From Saccharofermentans sp. (GTDB lineage Bacteria; Bacillota_A; Clostridia; Saccharofermentanales; Saccharofermentanaceae), in NCBI GenBank assembly GCA_024692105.1, contig JAILMZ010000057.1:1-9894 (forward strand): 9,894 nucleotides of DNA, given 5' to 3'. The notes under the pieces were generated by a model, which saw only the letters and a list, made by a program, of their open reading frames with translations, was not told the origin of the DNA and did no database searches. The translations under genes were made by a program, and so were the position numbers. This document shows, one piece after another, positions 6,853 through 9,894 of the stretch; position 1 is the first letter of the stretch; every line of letters begins with the position of its first letter.

Positions 6853-7983
6853 ATGGTGATAGAATTCAAGTATATGAGCAAGATCAGCGACTTAATCTGG
6901 AAAGATGTGACCGGCGAGAACGAATCCAACCGGATATCTTTTATTGTCCGAATCAACGCCTGCCTGATGTGCTTCTATTATATGGTCTTGATGGTAGTAT
7001 TCGGCACCTACGGAAGACTGGGGACCGTCGCCACCTGCGGCATGTGTTTTCTGGCATTTGCGATGGCCGTCTATCTGACGTATAAAGATCACAATACCAT
7101 GGCACTCATTATCTATTCCGTTATCACGATCTTTTGGATGATGAGATTCGTAATGCAGTGGGGCTGGGAGTGCAGTATCCAGCACTTTGTTTTCGTTCTG
7201 CTGCTTCTCGTCTTCGTAGGAACGTATGCCTCCGAGACGGTAAAGCTCTTCCTGAGTTTCGGTGTCATTGCCATAAGAACGGTTCTTTATTCCTGGCACG
7301 TCAACGTCCCTCCGGCAGAAGAACTCCCTTACAATATCACGCTGTTGTTCCAGATCATTAATATCCTTACGATCTTCACATCGATGATCGTAATCCTTTC
7401 CATCTTCACAAGAGACAAGATGGCAACGGAAGCTAAGCTGTCACAGTACAACAAGAAACTCAAGCTCATATCCGAGCACGATCCGCTCACAAAGCTTCCC
7501 AACAGAAGAAGTATCATCTCGGGCACCATCTCGAACGTCATGCGCGGTGTCTGCCCCAACGGCGTCTGCATCGCGATCGGCGACATCGATTTCTTCAAGA
7601 AGGTCAATGATACATACGGACACGAAGCCGGCGACGAAGTCTTGAAGCAGCTGGCAGTCCTTTGCTCTGAATACATGAGTTCTCACGGCATCGCGGCACG
7701 CTGGGGCGGTGAGGAATTCCTGTTCGTCTTCAACAACGAGAACCTCGACGAAGCAGGCATGAACGCCAACGAACTTCTCTCGAAGATCCGTAACATGACA
7801 GTCAAGTGGAACGACATAGAGATCAAGGTCACCATGACCATAGGCGTCGCGGACGTCAACACATTCATCAGCGGTGAAGTGACCGAAGCAGAGATAGACG
7901 ACCGCATCAACGAAGCAGTCTCTGCAGCCGACAAGAAACTCTACATGGGTAAATCAAACGGAAGGAATACCGTTGTAGTCTGA
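6853..7983 (+). CDS. Membrane-bound diguanylate cyclase (six helices, GGEEF)
   Basis: The product has 376 residues. Six hydrophobic segments are visible at about 34-53, 56-77, 82-101, 109-124, 130-148 and 162-186, then a short linker (187-208) and a GGDEF domain (about 209-374). This domain has DPLTKLPNRR, a metal-binding IGDIDFFKKVNDTYGH stretch with Asp244, and the active-site motif GGEEF at 285-289, a standard functional variant. An even number of helices with a cytoplasmic N-terminus puts the GGDEF domain in the cytoplasm, where it would make c-di-GMP from GTP. The RxxD inhibitory site is absent (SSHG at that place). The membrane part is of no family I recognise and may sense an envelope or small-molecule signal. 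The start is uncertain: neither the ATG at 6853 nor the one at 6874 has a good ribosome binding site, the latter having only GGTGAT 13 nt upstream. Its stop abuts the stop of the convergent acetyltransferase gene. Confidence 0.9.
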   Translation: MVIEFKYMSKISDLIWKDVTGENESNRISFIVRINACLMCFYYMVLMVVFGTYGRLGTVATCGMCFLAFAMAVYLTYKDHNTMALIIYSVITIFWMMRFVMQWGWECSIQHFVFVLLLLVFVGTYASETVKLFLSFGVIAIRTVLYSWHVNVPPAEELPYNITLLFQIINILTIFTSMIVILSIFTRDKMATEAKLSQYNKKLKLISEHDPLTKLPNRRSIISGTISNVMRGVCPNGVCIAIGDIDFFKKVNDTYGHEAGDEVLKQLAVLCSEYMSSHGIAARWGGEEFLFVFNNENLDEAGMNANELLSKIRNMTVKWNDIEIKVTMTIGVADVNTFISGEVTEAEIDDRINEAVSAADKKLYMGKSNGRNTVVV

Positions 7984-8541
7984 TCAGGATTTCACGTAAG
8001 TATATACGTCGAGAGTAATTATTCCTCTGCCCGACCAGCTCTTCTCCATGATAGAATCCGCGCCCTTAACGAAACCGTTATTCGTAAGCACCTTGGCCGC
8101 ATAGACATTCTCAGTCACGACATAAGCGATGAGCTTGCCGATGCCGATATATTCCGTCAGGTATTCCTTTAACAGCGCGACCGTGCTCGTGCCGTAACCC
8201 TGATTCCAATAGTCTTCATTGAACCTGTAATTGACGTTGATCCTGTCTTCTGCCGAATCATAATCGAACAACTCCGCAAGACCTATGAGCTTTGCCGGAT
8301 CGTCTGCCGGGTACACACCCGCTATGATCCACTTCTTGCTCTCGAAATCCCTTCCGCCGAGATTCTTGATCGCACCCGCAAGTGCGGCATCACTCTTCTG
8401 ATAAAGGAAGGGCGGCATGTATTTATAGACGTTATCGTTACGGCTGATCTCGGCAAGTGCCGGAACATCAGACTCTTCCATCTTTTTGATTATTACCTTG
8501 TCATTAGTCAGATAAGGAAATTCGGCAAACAATTCTGCCAT
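7984..8541 (-). CDS. GNAT-family N-acetyltransferase, RimJ/RimL type
   Basis: The product has 185 residues. It shows the RimJ/RimL-like (Acetyltransf_3) pattern: a strand IIKKMEESDVPALAEI near 17-32, the acetyl-CoA pyrophosphate loop in YWNQGYGTSTVALL (111-124), and the C-terminal VTENVYAAKVLTNNGF (142-157), matching the family's N-x-A-S-x-x-V-x-x-K-x-GF pattern. It should transfer an acetyl group from acetyl-CoA to an amine; the acceptor may be a protein N-terminus or a small molecule and cannot be told from sequence. The start is the ATG at 8541 because GGAGG lies 8 nt upstream; a GTG five codons earlier overlaps that site and is rejected. The gene seems to have its own promoter at 8590-8619 and no functional tie to its neighbours. 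Confidence 0.88.
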   Translation of the reverse strand: MAELFAEFPYLTNDKVIIKKMEESDVPALAEISRNDNVYKYMPPFLYQKSDAALAGAIKNLGGRDFESKKWIIAGVYPADDPAKLIGLAELFDYDSAEDRINVNYRFNEDYWNQGYGTSTVALLKEYLTEYIGIGKLIAYVVTENVYAAKVLTNNGFVKGADSIMEKSWSGRGIITLDVYTYVKS

Positions 8542-8549
8542 ACGATATT

Positions 8550-8554
8550 CCTCC
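8550..8554 (-). promoter_or_regulatory. Ribosome binding site deciding the acetyltransferase start
   Basis: GGAGG lies 8 nt before the ATG at 8541. A GTG start at 8556 would place this sequence inside the coding region, so the ATG is favoured. Confidence 0.8.
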
Positions 8555-8589
8555 ACGTTTTCCCATTAAAACAGCCTGCTATGCAATTC

Positions 8590-8619
8590 AGCATAACACT
8601 ATTGATTTATCTTAGTAAA
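8590..8619 (-). promoter_or_regulatory. Candidate promoter of the acetyltransferase gene
   Basis: On the minus strand TTTACT (8614-8619) and TATGCT (8590-8595) are 18 nt apart, and a TG one base before the -10 makes an extended -10 element. It sits in the 117 bp gap after the nitroreductase gene. No terminator for the nitroreductase gene is visible there, so readthrough may add to expression. Confidence 0.4.
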
Positions 8620-8658
8620 GAAAATGCGGCAATGTTTTTTAAATGTAATCTGCAGGAA

Positions 8659-9336
8659 CTACTCGATGTTCCAGGTGAAGTTTTCTTTGCCCGCACCTGC
8701 CTCGAAGAAGTATTTCGCGATGCCGAGATCCGTCTTTGACATCGCACCGCCGCCGGTACCGATTAGAACCTTGTTGCCGTCTCCCCTGATCTTGAAGTCC
8801 TGCCTGTTCATGGCCGTGGGCGCAAGAAGTACCGCACCGACTCCCCTGACAAACCAGTACGGAGCATCACCGTAGTACTTGGCGATGTCTTCCGCTTTCT
8901 TGGATTTGTGGGGAACGCCCTGATACTCGCCGTAGCCGATAACGATGACGCCCGTGATCCTGCAACCGTCCGGAATGTGTCCGGTCGTCCTTGCGGCACC
9001 CTTGTTGATCGTGCCTCCGACCCACCAGGAATTGAGCCCGAGCATCTGCGCCATTAGCATGAGATCAGCTCCGCAGTAGCCGAGATTCTCTTCGACATCT
9101 TTTGTGTTCTTTCCTGCGAGTACTATGTAATTATTGACGTTCTTGGTCTTGACGAACTTGAAGAGCGCGTTGATCGCATCGCCGCTCCCCAATACCAGCC
9201 TCATCTCGAGACCGTATTCGGAATTAAGCTGCTTGATGCGTTCGCGGAGCTGCGACGCGATATCGTCGGGTATCGGCGTCTTCTTGTATTCTCTGACCGT
9301 GTGACGGTTCTGGATTGCCTCATCAATGCTGATCAT
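8659..9336 (-). CDS. Nitroreductase-family protein (TM1586-like), FMN-dependent
   Basis: The product has 225 residues and appears soluble. The N-terminal SIDEAIQNRHTVREY (3-17) is the nitroreductase signature, with Arg11 and Arg15 expected to hold the FMN phosphate. Further matches are the central GYCGADLMLMAQMLGLNSWWVGG (split at 86-108), the PTAMNRQDFKI segment (173-183), where the family has an A-x-N-x-Q motif, and the C-terminal DLGIAKYFFEAGAG (203-216). The layout resembles the putative TM1586-type nitroreductases rather than NfsA or NfsB. Family members use NAD(P)H and FMN to reduce nitro compounds, quinones or other acceptors; the natural substrate is unknown. The ATG at 9336 follows GGGGGTGAT. 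It has its own upstream region with a strong TATAAT, separate from the terminated GGGtGRT gene. Confidence 0.85.
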   Translation of the reverse strand: MISIDEAIQNRHTVREYKKTPIPDDIASQLRERIKQLNSEYGLEMRLVLGSGDAINALFKFVKTKNVNNYIVLAGKNTKDVEENLGYCGADLMLMAQMLGLNSWWVGGTINKGAARTTGHIPDGCRITGVIVIGYGEYQGVPHKSKKAEDIAKYYGDAPYWFVRGVGAVLLAPTAMNRQDFKIRGDGNKVLIGTGGGAMSKTDLGIAKYFFEAGAGKENFTWNIE

Positions 9337-9377
9337 ACTATCACCCCCATATGATGCTGTTCCCTTTTCTTACAAGT

Positions 9378-9406
9378 ATTATAAAACCCCAAGATATACA
9401 TATGTA
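9378..9406 (-). promoter_or_regulatory. Candidate promoter/operator of the nitroreductase gene
   Basis: A perfect TATAAT (9378-9383, minus strand) lies 42 nt before the ATG. No TTGACA-like box stands upstream; instead a 10 bp perfect palindrome TACATATGTA (9397-9406) occupies the -35 place. A weak -35 suggests activator dependence, or the palindrome may be a repressor site; this is inference. Confidence 0.35.
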
Positions 9407-9465
9407 ATACGGTTTTGTAAGAGAATTATTAATGATTTATCACTAAATGTGCGGCGGCCGGGTCT

Positions 9466-9515
9466 GTTGCAGATTTGGTTTCGGGATTTGCCGTTTTGTG
9501 AAACGAAAATGCAAC
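9466..9515. repeat. 50 bp imperfect inverted repeat, copy 1
   Basis: The unit opens with GTTGCAGATTTGGTTTC and closes with GAAACGAAAATGCAAC, which is nearly its reverse complement: GTTGCA and GTTTC pair, with a short unpaired patch between. The inner 17 nt is loop. Copy 2 lies 61 bp further on and is 43/50 identical. Confidence 0.8.
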
Positions 9516-9526
9516 CAAGGCCTTCC

Positions 9527-9576
9527 GTTGCAGATTTGGTTTCAAAAATCGCCTTTTTGTGAAACGAGAATGCAAC
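9527..9576. repeat. 50 bp imperfect inverted repeat, copy 2
   Basis: Same outer arms as copy 1, with one change in the right arm (GAAACGAGAATGCAAC). Its centre AAAAATCGCCTTTTT adds an inner AAAAA/TTTTT stem absent from copy 1. The 11 nt spacer between the copies contains the palindrome AAGGCCTT (9517-9524). Copy 2 ends 6 nt before the U-tract side of the GGGtGRT terminator. Confidence 0.8.
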
Positions 9577-9582
9577 GCGGGC

Positions 9583-9613
9583 AAAACAAAAGCGGCGTGA
9601 TCGCTCACACCGC
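9583..9613 (-). terminator. Rho-independent terminator of the GGGtGRT gene
   Basis: On the minus strand GCGGTGTGA and TCACGCCGC form a 9 bp stem with one G-U pair, closed by a GCGA (GNRA) tetraloop and followed by TTTTGTTTT. It begins 29 nt after the stop codon. Confidence 0.85.
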
Positions 9614-9642
9614 CTCTGTTTATGTCTTAAGTAAATCAGTTA

Positions 9643-9894
9643 TCAGAACTTGCCTGCCTTAGCAGCCTCTTCAACGGAAACTGCAGTGGAAACAGTCATA
9701 CCAACCATCGGGTTGTTGCCGGCACCGATGAGACCCATCATCTCAACGTGAGCAGGAACTGAAGAAGAACCTGCGAACTGAGCGTCAGAGTGCATACGGC
9801 CCATTGTATCTGTCATACCGTAAGAAGCGGGACCTGCAGCCATGTTATCAGGGTGAAGTGTACGGCCTGTACCACCGCCTGATGCAACGGAGAA
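9643..9894 (-). CDS. GGGtGRT family protein (partial, C-terminal 83 residues)
   Basis: The frame is open from the right edge to the TAA at 9643-9645. The fragment begins FSVASGGGTGRTLHPDNM, which contains the motif that names the GGGtGRT family (Pfam PF14057, from memory), followed by AAGPASYGMTDTMGRMH, HSDAQFAGSSSVPAHVEMMG and LIGAGNNPMVGMT. These glycine-rich stretches are nearly invariant in members I recall. The family occurs in anaerobic bacteria and archaea and has no established biochemical role. The N-terminal part and the upstream neighbours lie outside the window. The ending AKAGKF is followed by a strong terminator, so this is the last gene of its transcript. The high use of codons such as GGT, GCA and ATG-rich stretches suggests a well-expressed gene, which is inference. 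Confidence 0.88.
   Translation of the reverse strand, partial: FSVASGGGTGRTLHPDNMAAGPASYGMTDTMGRMHSDAQFAGSSSVPAHVEMMGLIGAGNNPMVGMTVSTAVSVEEAAKAGKF

Noticed and set aside
8542..8556. GTG start for the acetyltransferase five codons upstream
   Set aside because: The GTG overlaps the GGAGG ribosome binding site of the ATG at 8541 and has no site of its own.
9466..9576. CRISPR array
   Set aside because: There are only two units with an 11 nt spacer, the units themselves differ at seven places, and no cas gene is nearby.
9326..9662. Small plus-strand open frames over the repeat region
   Set aside because: They run through the inverted repeats and terminator, have no ribosome binding site, and their translations just repeat the DNA repeat.

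Overview
This 9.9 kb window looks like chromosomal DNA of a Gram-positive Clostridia-type bacterium (Bacillota). The evidence is strong AGGAGG/GGAGG ribosome binding sites, lipoprotein signal peptides, several GGDEF/EAL signalling proteins, and a C-terminal fragment of the GGGtGRT family. Many genes resemble those of anaerobic gut or rumen Clostridia, but the exact genus cannot be read from the sequence. No rRNA, tRNA, CRISPR array, transposase or phage gene was seen.

Left part (1-4609, minus strand): one tightly packed operon, read from right to left. It holds a receiver-like/PAS/GGDEF diguanylate cyclase, then (3 nt gap) a protein with a degenerate GGDEF and an intact EAL c-di-GMP phosphodiesterase domain. 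After a 13 nt gap comes a lipoprotein alpha/beta hydrolase of the PHB-depolymerase/feruloyl-esterase type, and 42 nt later a second, closely similar lipoprotein hydrolase that runs off the left edge. The operon thus pairs enzymes that would make and break c-di-GMP with two tandemly duplicated, probably surface-anchored esterases.

Middle (4610-7983): a divergent promoter region separates this operon from a plus-strand histidine phosphatase whose TATAAT box lies so close to its ATG that the mRNA may be leaderless. It converges on a minus-strand protein with two zinc ribbons and two membrane segments. Divergent from that lies a six-helix membrane diguanylate cyclase with a GGEEF motif, the third GGDEF-family gene in about 6.5 kb.

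Right part (7984-9894, minus strand): a GNAT acetyltransferase whose stop codon abuts that of the membrane cyclase, a nitroreductase-family protein, and the C-terminal end of a GGGtGRT protein closed by a clear GNRA-loop terminator. The roughly 300 bp gap between the last two genes holds two copies of a 50 bp imperfect inverted repeat at a 61 bp period, the main non-coding oddity of the window.

Taken together, the most coherent theme is c-di-GMP signalling linked to secreted esterases. The right-hand genes look like ordinary housekeeping or accessory functions with no clear link to it.
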